Positions 22,959 through 32,497 of a stretch of DNA of 64,000 nucleotides are shown piece by piece. Positions within the stretch are counted from its first letter, which is position 1; the number at the start of each line of letters is the position of its first letter. The stretch covers positions 62,001 through 126,000 of the forward strand of contig JARUPY010000252.1 of the NCBI GenBank assembly GCA_029817715.1, in the 5' to 3' direction. The stretch comes from Melastoma dodecandrum. Taxonomy: Eukaryota > Streptophyta > Magnoliopsida > Myrtales > Melastomataceae. Below the pieces are notes generated by a model, which was given only the letters and a program-made list of their open reading frames with translations, did no database searches and was not told the origin of the DNA. A program made the position numbers and the translations under genes.

Positions 22959-23267
22959 ATGACTGATTGTCCAAACCCCGAGCTCCTACATTTGGATCAC
23001 GGTGTGGGCAAGGATTCTGCTACTGGACTTCTAAACACTGCAGTAGATCGACTGGCAGAGCTCTCAGCGCAAATACAGCAGCTAATTGAGCTTGTGGATA
23101 GCTACTCTAAGAAATTAGAGGAGCTGACTCTCTTGCAGAGTGAATTTGAGGAATACTTCCTTGAAAGTAAATCCAATCTTGGGTTTACGTCAAGTTCGAG
23201 ATACTCAAACGAGTATTCGAGGTTGGCAGAACGCCGGCGACAAAGACAATTGAGAAAATCTTCTTAA
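22959..23267 (+). CDS. Small coiled-coil frame between promoter and primer site
   Basis: A 102-codon frame from the ATG at 22959 (the open frame reaches back to a GTG at 22914). Residues about 24-75 show heptad-like leucine spacing (LAELSAQIQQLIELVDSY) predicting a coiled coil. The C-terminus is strongly basic (RLAERRRQRQLRK). A short N-terminal coiled coil with a basic tail recalls caulimovirid virion-associated proteins in general shape, but I see no sequence match. It ends 22 bp before the tRNA primer site, so it would lie inside the pregenomic RNA leader. It is intact, but whether it is expressed is unknown. Confidence 0.5.
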   Translation: MTDCPNPELLHLDHGVGKDSATGLLNTAVDRLAELSAQIQQLIELVDSYSKKLEELTLLQSEFEEYFLESKSNLGFTSSSRYSNEYSRLAERRRQRQLRKSS

Positions 23268-23289
23268 GTCCGATTCCTGTTGGGATTAT

Positions 23290-23302
23290 TGGTATCAGAG
23301 CC
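23290..23302 (+). other. Primer binding site for initiator tRNA-Met
   Basis: tggtatcagagcc is complementary to the 3' end of plant initiator tRNA-Met, the standard minus-strand primer of caulimovirids and many plant LTR elements. No LTR end precedes it, which supports a pararetrovirus and not an LTR retrotransposon. Confidence 0.88.
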
Positions 23303-23473
23303 GCTTAAGAAGAATTAATTTTCTTATTGTCTGGGAAAGTTAACCTAGAGACTGAGATAATTAGGATAAATTTGAAACAAGTCGAAAGTACAGGCTACCT
23401 AGAGATACAATTTAAACTTCAGGCTAGATCGGAAAAAACTAGTAAAGTTGAGAGTATATTTGATAATTAAGCC

Positions 23474-23482
23474 ATAAAATAT
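23474..23482. repeat. Right 9-bp direct repeat flanking the pararetrovirus
   Basis: ataaaatat, identical to 14814-14822. The sequence that follows (tttttataaatattt, then aaggattgggtgac) continues the TBL-3 upstream region as found at 11353-11381. Confidence 0.65.
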
Positions 23483-23740
23483 TTGTCAAATGTTTTTATA
23501 AATATTTAAAGGATTGGGTGACGATTAGTCTCTGTTGTTGTTGTTGCTGGTGTTGTTGTCGATGATGACGAAACAACCGCCGATTTCAAATGCATCGGAT
23601 GCATAAATGCAAAGACACCGTCTCCGTCTTTGCCTAATCCCCTGGTGATGTGCTCAGGCCAGACGGGCACCCAAACTTCTACGGAACACGTCGCAAGGGA
23701 AGGCGAGCATCGCAGATTGCGTGCACTGGTGCTTGAACGA
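23483..23740 (+). pseudogene. Remnant of a duplicated TBL-3, internally deleted
   Basis: 23483-23600 matches the TBL-3 upstream region and first codons (about 11344-11460). 23618-23650 matches a little of exon 1 around 11577-11600. The sequence then jumps to the end of exon 2 (about 12669-12755: GRPDGHPNF-like coding, then the region around the DCVHW motif). About 1 kb of the gene is missing and the frame is broken. Together with 13983-14822 it forms the second copy of the TBL-2/TBL-3 segment. Confidence 0.85.
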
Positions 23741-23902
23741 AATCCATCCTTAATTACTATTTGATCTCAACGTGATTTGATTGGGCCAAAATGGGATGAA
23801 AATAGCTAAACCAATTTATATCCCTTTTCTAATTCCAAGTACAGATCAAAGGAGTTTTTATTCGTCCACCGTAAATAAATCTGCTCCTGACCCAAGGAAT
23901 TA

Positions 23903-26092
23903 TCAATGGCAGTAATGACCAAACCAGCAGAACTTGTGCCCGCCCTTACATCCCATTTCGTCCTCGCTGCCACGGCTATGGATCCACCACAGTAGGTTCG
24001 AGAGTGAGTTCCCGTCGTCGAATCCGCTCAGGCTCCTAACCTTCTGCAGCGCACTGCCCCTGTCGTAAACCCCTTCCATCGAGTATACGAACCCTTTCCA
24101 TCCATCTTCCACGCCTTCCTTTGATATAGCAGGATAAGCCCACCTCACCAGCTGTCCCACGAACTCCTCGTCTGAGAACAGCGTCTCGGTAATGGGCAAC
24201 AACGGAAGTACCTGAATCCCTAGCCTACACTCCCTCCTGTCTGGAGCAGCGAACCAAAGACCACTGTCTCTCTTGTTAGCCCACAGGACGCCGACTACCC
24301 GATTCTCCCTGGTGAAGTCCTCACCGTATAAGTTGTCCTGTTCCCTCACATGCCACCATGCCTGAGCTGCATGAATTTCAAAAGACGCAAGCATAGAGCC
24401 AGTCGTGACTAGATGGGCATCACCATATGCCAATCCCATTAGAGCAGCTGAGTAGTACGCGTTCACAGCCTCGCTTGTGCTCTCCTGATTCCTCCCGTCT
24501 GCAAATTCTGTCAGGCCACCCGCCCAAGAATGCAACTTATACAAATCGAAACACCTCAGACGCGTATAGAGCGAGCTCGTCTTTCTTCCAAGGCTCATGA
24601 AATCTGCCATTAAAGAGTATGCCTGCGGCCTATACTTTCTTCCCCAGGCTGGATCAATCTTCGCAAGCACAGCTATCGCGTAGACAAAGTAACCGAGGTG
24701 ATAATGGTGGTCGTTGTACACACCAAATCCAAAATCTGCACCCAAATCTACTGCGCCCTGTTGTGTCACGATTCCGCCCCATTTCTCATCGTATAGGAAT
24801 CCGTTGCCGCTAAAGTTTCCATCCAGCCATGGCTCTATCTTATCCTTCAAGAATTTTCGCACTGTCGGGACAACATCCGGGAAACCTACCTCTTCTGCAA
24901 TAAGAGCCAACCTTGCCGCCCTCGCTATCAGTTTCCCATAAAAGTAGGATGACGTCGTGGTGGCTCCTACTGAACTGAGGCCTTCGACATCCTTGCATAG
25001 AGCTGAAATAATCTCTGGGAATGCCTCCACATTGACCCCCTTGATCGAATGCCAAGTAACAGAGACAGGGTTAGGCTTCAGCACCCAACTGTCGCCAACC
25101 ACACCTACAAGATCACCGTCAATACTCCTATACTTGAAGCCTTCCAAGACAGTCACACTACAATCGTCCTGCGATAACATCCTCAGGTGCAGCGGGTGTG
25201 CGAGGATCAGCAAATCCCCCCATCCTCTCTTCTCAAACCGATACTCTAAACAGAACGGCCGACCAAGCACTGCTCCACCGGACACCGGGTAACATGAACT
25301 GAACCTATCGAGCACCTCCTCGCTGACGGCCAAATCGCCACCCTCTGGAAGGGCCGCGACTCTAAGAATCCCAGAGAATCGATCAGAACTAATAGCAGAT
25401 ACCCCGACCTGACGTAAACTGATCGGCGAAGAGCTATAAACAATCCAGGTCTGGCCGTTATTCAACCCGATCACGTGTTTCGTCCTAGAAGAGCTCGGAG
25501 TCAGAGAAATTACCGCGTGGATAGTCGAGATGGAAATCTCAGCACCACGAAGCACCGAGCAGGTGACGTAGGGGCTGCCACGGACGAGCCAGTACCGGAA
25601 CCCAGCGGAGGGGAAGTCGAGCGTCACACTGAGGTCATCAAAAGCGGTGATGACGTGGCGAGAGGAGGAATACGACTCTCCCTGGCTGACGGAGACGGTA
25701 AGATCGGCGTTGAAAACCTGGTAGAGGAAACCGGAGTTGGAGAAGCGGTCAGGATAGCAGATTGAGAGCGACCGCCCGTCGCCGGGGTAGGGCTTGATCA
25801 GGTAAGGGTGGATGTACTCCATCTGGCCGCCATCGTTGAGGGCGAAGTTCTGGAAGAAGGAGTTGGTGGGGAGAGGCGAGCGTAGGAGCTCGGGAGAGAA
25901 GAAACGGCTGGGATCGGGGAGGACGGTGGAGGCGGCTCTCGGGAAGAGGAATGGGGCCGACGGGAGGCGTGACATGACGGGGGCGGGGGGCGGCGGCGGC
26001 GGCGGCACCGGAGGAGGAGGAGGAGGGAGAGGGGGCTTGGGCTTGGGCTTGCGGAAGGGCCGGGAGATCCGCCGGGTGATGGTTCGGAGCAT
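23903..26092 (-). CDS. GH81 endo-1,3-beta-glucanase
   Basis: A single-exon minus-strand frame of 729 residues matching glycoside hydrolase family 81 along its length. It opens with a basic, strongly proline-rich N-terminus (residues 1-40). The beta-sandwich part follows (PLPTNSFFQNF, HPYLIKPY), then the (alpha/alpha)6 catalytic domain with YNDHHYHLGYF and NQESTSEAVNAYY, whose glutamates at residues 537 and 541 are the expected catalytic pair. GH81 enzymes cut beta-1,3-glucan (callose or fungal wall glucan) with inversion. I see no clear signal peptide. The frame is complete and normal in length. A TATA-like TATAAAAA on the minus strand (26110-26117) lies only about 20 bp before this ATG, so the Met at residue 40 (genomic 25975) is an alternative start. 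Confidence 0.93.
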   Translation of the reverse strand: MLRTITRRISRPFRKPKPKPPLPPPPPPVPPPPPPPAPVMSRLPSAPFLFPRAASTVLPDPSRFFSPELLRSPLPTNSFFQNFALNDGGQMEYIHPYLIKPYPGDGRSLSICYPDRFSNSGFLYQVFNADLTVSVSQGESYSSSRHVITAFDDLSVTLDFPSAGFRYWLVRGSPYVTCSVLRGAEISISTIHAVISLTPSSSRTKHVIGLNNGQTWIVYSSSPISLRQVGVSAISSDRFSGILRVAALPEGGDLAVSEEVLDRFSSCYPVSGGAVLGRPFCLEYRFEKRGWGDLLILAHPLHLRMLSQDDCSVTVLEGFKYRSIDGDLVGVVGDSWVLKPNPVSVTWHSIKGVNVEAFPEIISALCKDVEGLSSVGATTTSSYFYGKLIARAARLALIAEEVGFPDVVPTVRKFLKDKIEPWLDGNFSGNGFLYDEKWGGIVTQQGAVDLGADFGFGVYNDHHYHLGYFVYAIAVLAKIDPAWGRKYRPQAYSLMADFMSLGRKTSSLYTRLRCFDLYKLHSWAGGLTEFADGRNQESTSEAVNAYYSAALMGLAYGDAHLVTTGSMLASFEIHAAQAWWHVREQDNLYGEDFTRENRVVGVLWANKRDSGLWFAAPDRRECRLGIQVLPLLPITETLFSDEEFVGQLVRWAYPAISKEGVEDGWKGFVYSMEGVYDRGSALQKVRSLSGFDDGNSLSNLLWWIHSRGSEDEMGCKGGHKFCWFGHYCH

Positions 26093-27703
26093 TCCGGGGC
26101 TCGGTTCTGTTTTTATAGGGGGGGGGGGGTTCTGGTTCGGGGGGGCTGGGTTCGGGGTGGGAAGTAGATGGAGACGTTGACGACGCGGAGATGTTGGGTT
26201 GGGTTGGCGGATTTGGTCAATATATTTTCGTACTCATTATCTCGTTTTATTAAATACAATAAATGATTGCGAAAATGTTGAGGAGTTGGGCGGGGGGGGG
26301 GGGGGGGAGGATTCTTGGGAATTTCTTGTAAGCCAAACATTGGTATTTCTTAACCGCAAAGATAACCCGCAGGCCGTGTTCGCAAAGTCATGGCCAAAGC
26401 CCACATTACATACCATTACATTACAACATCCGAAATATATATATATAAACACCACGCTACTAAGTCCATTTTGAGTAAAAGTTACACATACTTTGAGTTT
26501 CAGTGGTCCCATTCCATGCATATCTCATGCCCGATGACATCGGGTAAGAAAAATGAATTCAATTTATAAAGTAAAAAATATAATTATAAAACGAATTATA
26601 AACTATTTTTATATAATTTTTAGGGTTTATATACTTTTTATATTCGAGCTTTGTTACTTGTTAATATTTAGTTCATAAAATAATTTACGAAATAGATCAG
26701 TCAAATACGTAACTCGTAGAATAATTTTATTATTTACAAATTCAAAGTTTTGTCATTTTTGTAAAACTTCGAGTATTTTACCGATGTTAACCTTATGCGC
26801 TTTAAAGCGATAATTTTGAGTTTAAAAATTAATTATAAAATATAATTTTTGAGTTTCAGGAGTTATATAAAACGTCAAAGCTCTGAATTTTTAAATAATA
26901 ATTAACGTAAATATTTTTTTCGAACCAAAAGCAATAAACTTCTTCGTTGACGATAAACGTTACCCCACGACGAAAGTCGTACTAACGAATCAAACGGGCA
27001 GGATATCTTTAGTTTAAATTACTGGTTCTCATATTATCTATTAAATTACGAATTACAAGATTTGATATAATTTGTTTGTAAGACACGAACTCGATCAGAA
27101 ATCAAACGAAAGGTCGGTCATCGGACATCTTCGTGGCGGGTCACGTGAGATGATTAGGACATGTGTTTAAGTGGGGACATTTCATTAAATAGTCTTTGGA
27201 ACAGACTTGACTTTGTCTTAAGGGAAGGGAGGATGGTTTCGTGTTGTTATTACATACGAAGTCATTCACATGATCACGACGGCCACCTCCATCCCCCAAC
27301 GAAAGACTTTCCCCTTCCTTTCACAACAAATAAAAAAACCCAAGTTATTTTAAAAAAGAAAAGACTCGTTCTCCAACCCTTTTTGTCTACGTAATTTTTA
27401 CAACCCCACCAACATCATCATTACAAAAGTGGGGTCGACGCGTTATATAATAATAAAAGTTGAGCGATGAGATGAAATTAATTTGGCTGGAATTAATGTG
27501 TCTTACCTGAATGAGAGTAGATGGGGGAGGGGGAATTAACGAGTGGAATTCTCGTACACGGCTTTGACTTTTAGACCGTTTGGTGGTTCTGCAAAATCTT
27601 CTTACTTCAACCAAACTCCCATCCATTCCAATCTTTCGTTTTTTTTTTAGTGTTTTTTTTTGGCTTGTACGATTTCAATGGTTGTGATCCACAGTTGAAC
27701 ACT
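26093..27703. other. Divergent intergenic region, GH81 and kinase promoters
   Basis: Shared upstream region of two genes transcribed apart. It holds G runs at about 26120-26130 and 26290-26308, a long AT-rich block (26550-27100), and a cacgtg G-box core at about 27143. T runs lie just before the kinase start (27640-27660). No other gene was found. Confidence 0.5.
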
Positions 27704-28897
27704 ATGTCCAGATCCAACAAGATCAAGTCCTTCCTCCGGGATCTAGTCGTCAATCCCCTCGATCTCGTCGGCGGGCCGCGTAAACCCAAGGCCGAGGAGG
27801 ACTGGGACGAGATCGCCGCACGCGAACAGAAGAGGTTCCCCTTCGACGTCTTGGTTGCCGCCACCAGGGACTTCAGCCCCGCCCACAAGCTCGGCCAGGG
27901 AGGCTTCGGACCTGTTTATCGCGGGAGGCTCGAGGACGGGCGTGACGTCGCCGTCAAGAGGCTCTCCCAGACTTCCAACCAGGGGAAGAAGGAATTCACC
28001 AACGAGGCCAGGCTGCTCGCCAGGGTTCAGCATCGGAACGTGGTCAATCTGTTGGGGTACTGCGCTCACGGATCGGAGAAGCTCCTGGTTTATGAGTATA
28101 TCCCCAACGAGAGCCTCGATAAGATTTTGTTCCGGTCGGATGGGGGCCGAAGGGCGGAGCTCGATTGGAAGAAGAGGTACGATGTGATCCTAGGTGTGGC
28201 TCGGGGGTTGTTGTACCTTCATGAGGACTCGCATGATTGTATAATTCATCGGGATATTAAGGCCGGGAACGTGCTCCTCGACGATAAGTGGATTCCGAAG
28301 ATCGCCGATTTCGGGATGGCCCGGCTTTTCCCCGAGGATCAGGGGCAGGTACAAACTCGCGTCGCGGGGACCAACGGTTACATGGCTCCGGAGTATGCCA
28401 TGCACGGGCGGCTGACGAAGGCCGCAGACGTCTTCAGCTTCGGGGTGCTGGTGTTGGAGATAGTCGCCGGCCGCCGGAACCACAATAGATCGGGCGACGC
28501 GAGCGAGGCCCCTATCCTGCTCGATTGGGCTTACAAGTTGCACAAGAAGGGAAAGAGCCTGGAGATCGTTGACCCCTTGGTGGCCTCCACTGCAGTCCCG
28601 GAACAGGCAGTCATGTGCATCCAGATCGGGCTTTTGTGCACACAACAAGACCCCCAGCTCAGGCCAAGCATGGGTCGAGTAGTCCTGCTGTTATCAAAGA
28701 AGCCTGTCGTGCTAGATGAGCAGATCACCCGACCAGGGATCCCAGGACGGATAAGGTACCATATGAGGCATCGCCCTCATAGCTCATCCAGCTCCAACAG
28801 CACCTCGAGTACCACGGCAACAAATACCTTCGATTCGAGATTGAGCACCGGCACTGCATCCGCATCTGCATCTGCATCAGCGAGCACGCAAAATTAG
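27704..28897 (+). CDS. Receptor-like cytoplasmic kinase, CRK/DUF26-type kinase domain
   Basis: An intronless 397-residue frame with the start at the MSRSNK methionine. The protein has no signal peptide, ectodomain or membrane span, so it is cytoplasmic. The kinase domain is complete: GQGGFG at 64-69, catalytic Lys85 in VAVK, HRD at 182-184, DFG at 202-204 and APE at 228-230. The C-terminal tail is rich in serine and threonine and ends in a short Ala-Ser repeat. The kinase domain resembles the cysteine-rich receptor-like kinase group (close to proteins labelled CRK43), serine/threonine kinases in immune and stress signalling. An N-terminal MxR/K-rich stretch could aid membrane association. Related genes, as I recall, have several introns, and none is seen here. 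Confidence 0.92.
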   Translation: MSRSNKIKSFLRDLVVNPLDLVGGPRKPKAEEDWDEIAAREQKRFPFDVLVAATRDFSPAHKLGQGGFGPVYRGRLEDGRDVAVKRLSQTSNQGKKEFTNEARLLARVQHRNVVNLLGYCAHGSEKLLVYEYIPNESLDKILFRSDGGRRAELDWKKRYDVILGVARGLLYLHEDSHDCIIHRDIKAGNVLLDDKWIPKIADFGMARLFPEDQGQVQTRVAGTNGYMAPEYAMHGRLTKAADVFSFGVLVLEIVAGRRNHNRSGDASEAPILLDWAYKLHKKGKSLEIVDPLVASTAVPEQAVMCIQIGLLCTQQDPQLRPSMGRVVLLLSKKPVVLDEQITRPGIPGRIRYHMRHRPHSSSSSNSTSSTTATNTFDSRLSTGTASASASASASTQN

Positions 28898-31371
28898 GTT
28901 TCCTCCCCCTGTATATCATTAGGCCAAGAAAAGCACATTGATTTGTTCTTTTTTCTTAACAAAAAAGAAGTTAATATCGGTATGGGTGTGACATTGGATT
29001 TAGGAATTTGATTCGTTGAGCTTATATCACTTAAATTTTTTCCTAAATTAAGAAGGGAATTTGGAGATGCAAGCCATCATCTCTGCTGTAGTTGTTCCGG
29101 CGCTCGATCGACTATTGCTCGAATCGCCGAGATGTCTTGCTGGTCCCCCCGCCGTCCGCAGACATCTGATGGAAGAATGTGTTGCTGCTGAAACTTGTTA
29201 TCGAGATTTTATTTGGATTGTAGAAGACGGGCTAAATGAGATGGCCGTGTTGGTATCCCCCAAGTTTGCTCATGCTGATCCCTTCCCCGGCAACTGTTGG
29301 GAGACGCCTTCCAAGGTAGACCCTCCATTTTCCCCTCACCACAGCCACCAAGTCATTGCGGTTCGTATGTCATAACAAAATACGTTCGATGATATCACGC
29401 AAACAAGGTCGATCTCCATCTCCCTTGCTCGATCAATCACGCCATGTATAACAACAGCATTAGCCAGTCTTCGGGCGTAATATGGCCATCAGCCCTATTG
29501 TCGAAGTTACTGGTCTTCGATCTTTAGTAGTAGTACCATGTATGGGAACATAAGATTTTCTTCTTCCTATGCGGTTGCCGTCCGACATGGATCGGCTGAA
29601 AGGCCAACCGAGGATATATGGCAGTAATTAAACTTTCGATGGGTCATCGTCCTGTGGTCTCTGTGTCATCGTCCTGTGGTCTCGTGTCCACAACAACACC
29701 ACCAAATAAAGCCGCATCAAATTCGTGATATTCCAGTCGCACCAATTCCGATCGGTGGAGATGCATTACCCCGTCTTCGAATCGGGAAACACTACTTCTC
29801 GCAGGAAGAATTTCGATTGAAGGTCATGTCGCTACCGAAACACACCCTTCGGTCTGTTGCGGGATCGAGTATTTCCATGTTATTTCCTTACCATCAAGCA
29901 AAAACATCTCAATCTCAACATGACTTTGCCTATTGACTTGTACTTTTAGGAGAAGTCTTGACACTGAATCCATTCCAACTTAGAACGAGGATGAAGCCGA
30001 AATACAGTCGTATAAAATATCAAGCTCAAAATGTAAATTCAACTAGTTTCACTCTAAAATCAATGAACATATACTTATATATTAGGTTGAACTTATTTTC
30101 AGTTTCGATATGAAATCTTTTTATACTCTTTCAACAATTGGCATGACTTGATCAGAGAAGCGTGAAGAGGGTCATTGTAATAAAGACTAAATTATGGAAT
30201 ATCGTCGCCCTAAATTTCTGTGCTCCGAAACAACATATACGAATACAACTGTCTGAATCCCCTTCATTCCGGTGGCGAATGCAATCTTCCCGCGAGATAA
30301 AATCGATAAACAAGTTATACGAGTTTTGTACGAAAATACAGTTAGTTTAAAAAAAGATAAAATATATAATAATATCATAAATTATGTTCTAAATTTCTGT
30401 TTTATCAAAATCTTTTTTAACTATCTTTAGGGTTGTAATTTTTTGTGGCTAATCTTAGATTTTAATGTGAGAAAACCAAACAAGGCCTTAATATTGTCTA
30501 ACATTTCTCCTATAGTAATTGAGTTCCAACATCTCATTGTATCATCTTGTAATCCACCTTACACGTAGTAGTAATCCCACAATAGAGCCATCTTTCGGCC
30601 GATTTTACAGATTCTTAACAGCATCAATAACTACAGTCCAACTTCGACTAACAACTTACTTAATTTAACCATTAAAATCCTATAATAAAAAAGACATGAA
30701 ATGTTTCAATATTATTACTTTTTTTTATTTTTTTAGTCAATAATTGAAATTTATAGATTAAGGCCTGTTTGGTTTTCTCATGGTAAAATCTAATATTGGC
30801 CAAAATTAATATAGATAGAAAAGTTAGTGACAAAATCGTATAACAAACTAAGTTTTTGACAAAATAAAAAGTTTTGTAATAATTTATGACATTATCGTAT
30901 ATTTTACCTAAAAAAAATTATGAAATACGATTCGTAAAATACGAATTTACCGTCGAATGGATGTATTTTCAAAACCCGCGTTTCGAAGACTTATACAAAA
31001 GAAGCCTCCTACTTTAGGACGCGTTTTGAAACACTAAAACGAAATTTTTAAATTGGGCCAGTTCAGGCCCATATATCAATAACTGGCTTTCTGAAGAGGA
31101 AGAGTATTTAAAAATTACATAGTTGGCCAATGCCTAAAAAAATAAATAAAATGATTTATCGAACCAAATGAGAGAAGTAATTAGTAAAACTTTTAAGATT
31201 ATTTATTTCAAGGAAATAAATCATGTTAAAGACTTACATGTGAATATTAATGTTCAGACAATTAGACTAAGTTGTAGTATTTTTAATAAAAGAAAAATTG
31301 AGTTCTGGATCAGTTTCAAAATTTTTGAAGTCAGAAGCCGGAGAAGCGGATCGGAGGAGGAGTGACCGTAG
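28898..31371. other. Intergenic region with a repeat, no convincing gene
   Basis: A frame at 29061-29375 starts with a hydrophobic helix-like stretch and could be a scrap of a resistance-gene coiled-coil domain, but it is too short and isolated to call. 30000-31300 is AT-rich and holds MITE-family fragments. The last 200 bp are the promoter and 5'UTR of the cytochrome b561 gene. Confidence 0.4.
30436..30910. repeat. MITE-family fragments in inverted arrangement
   Basis: 30436-30493 ends ccaaacaaggccttaat; 30757-30910 begins attaaggcctgtttgg and continues with ttagtgacaaaatcgtataacaaactaag, the same family as 6789-7350 and 14511-14662. Here the ggcctt ends face each other with about 260 bp between them. 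Confidence 0.5.
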
Positions 31372-32497
31372 ATGGCGGCGGCGCCGGCGGCTGGATTCCC
31401 GATCGTCCCTATCATCAGGTTGGCTGAGATCTTGGTGACGACCCTCGTGCTGATTTGGACCGTGCGTTTCAGGGGAGGGCTCGCCCTGATCTCGGACAAC
31501 AAAGATCTCATCTTCAACGTATCCCCTTTTACCCATTTTTTTGAGCTGCTTGATCCCAGTTCGCTTGAATTTTCGTTTTTCTTCGTGAATTTGGATTCCT
31601 TTTTTTGTGCTTAGCAGCGGATGGCGATGGAGATTTTCGCGGTGCCTGTCATCTGTTTGTCGTTTTGCCTCTTCTTGGGTAATTTGAGCTTGATGATGCC
31701 TGCTTTTGTTGGTTCTAGGTTCACCCAGTGCTCATGGTGATTGGTCTTGTCGTGCTCAATGGAGAAGGTAGGTTTTCCACTCCCTTCCGTTGAATGAATT
31801 CGGTAGTTTAGGATTTTGTAAATTATGTCGGGATTTTGGTTTTGGGTCATGGATTGGTGGCGCAGCCATTCTTGCGTACAAGACATTCCCAGGGACGAAG
31901 AACTCGAGGAAACTAGCCCACCTCATGATCCATTTCCTGGCATTATGCGTCAGCATTATCGGGGTTTGGGCTGCTCTCAAGTTCCACAACGACAAGGGGA
32001 TCGACAACTTCTACAGCTTGCACTCTTGGTTGGGTTTGACATGCCTTTTCCTCTTCGGCATTCAGGTAACTCATTTGGGTTAAGTTGTGCTGCTAGTCCA
32101 ACCACTCGTAGCTCCTGTAGAGCGTAACGGCCAGTGAATTACAGCATTGAACAATTAAGCCACTTTGGGTCCTTTACAGTGGGGTGCAGGATTTGCGACC
32201 TTCTGGTATCCTGGAGGCTCAAAGAATAGCAGGGCCTCACTATTACCGTGGCACGTTTTCTTTGGGGTATATCTCTACGCCCTAGCAGTTGCTACTTGTG
32301 CGACCGGCTTCCTGGAAAAGGTGACATTCTTGCAGACACAACACATAATCTCGCGATATTCGTCAGAGGCATTGCTAGTGAATATACTGGGTATACTAGT
32401 GGTTGCCTTAGGTGGCTTGGTTACACTTGCTGTTGTATCTCCCAGCAGTAATAAGAGTGAATCCGCAGAGATTCACTTGAGTAGGCACGATCTATAG
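31372..32497 (+). CDS. CYB561: Cytochrome b561, transmembrane ascorbate ferrireductase
   Basis: Four exons, 31372-31518, 31719-31767, 31866-32065 and 32180-32497, all with GT..AG borders and matching phases, give 237 residues. Six membrane helices are expected. The four haem-binding histidines of the family lie in VHPVLM, KLAHLMIHF, SLHSWLG and LPWHVFFG. The family moves electrons from cytosolic ascorbate across the tonoplast or plasma membrane to monodehydroascorbate or ferric chelates. The length (about 230 residues) is normal. No DOMON domain is present, so it is the simple type. The C-terminus (SESAEIHLSRHDL) is short and hydrophilic. Confidence 0.93.

Larger units (their letters stand above)
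14823..23473 (+). mobile_element. Endogenous pararetrovirus (Caulimoviridae), one genome-length copy
   Basis: An 8651-bp insertion carries, in order: a short non-coding lead; a long capsid/movement/protease/RT/RNase H frame (14961-20177); an overlapping second frame with zinc knuckles (20104-22392); a TATA box; an RNA-leader-like region with a coiled-coil small frame; and a plant initiator tRNA-Met primer binding site at 23290. There are no LTRs and no integrase. A 30K-type movement domain together with RT and RNase H is specific to caulimovirids. The length fits one unit of the circular genome (family range about 7-9.5 kb), opened roughly 170 bp after the primer site. Capsid before movement protein is the order I recall for Cavemovirus and Solendovirus, so genus placement is tentative. 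Five in-frame stops and an altered RT motif show that it is defective. Confidence 0.88.

Noticed and set aside
14823..23473. Interpretation of the 8.65-kb insert as a Ty3/gypsy LTR retrotransposon
   Set aside because: There are no LTRs and no integrase, a 30K movement domain is present, and the tRNA-Met site is near the 3' end and not behind a 5' LTR.
29061..29936. Two short frames (29061-29375 and 29676-29936) as a possible resistance-gene fragment
   Set aside because: Only a vague helix-like N-terminus; no P-loop, NB-ARC or LRR motif nearby, and no splice sites connecting them.
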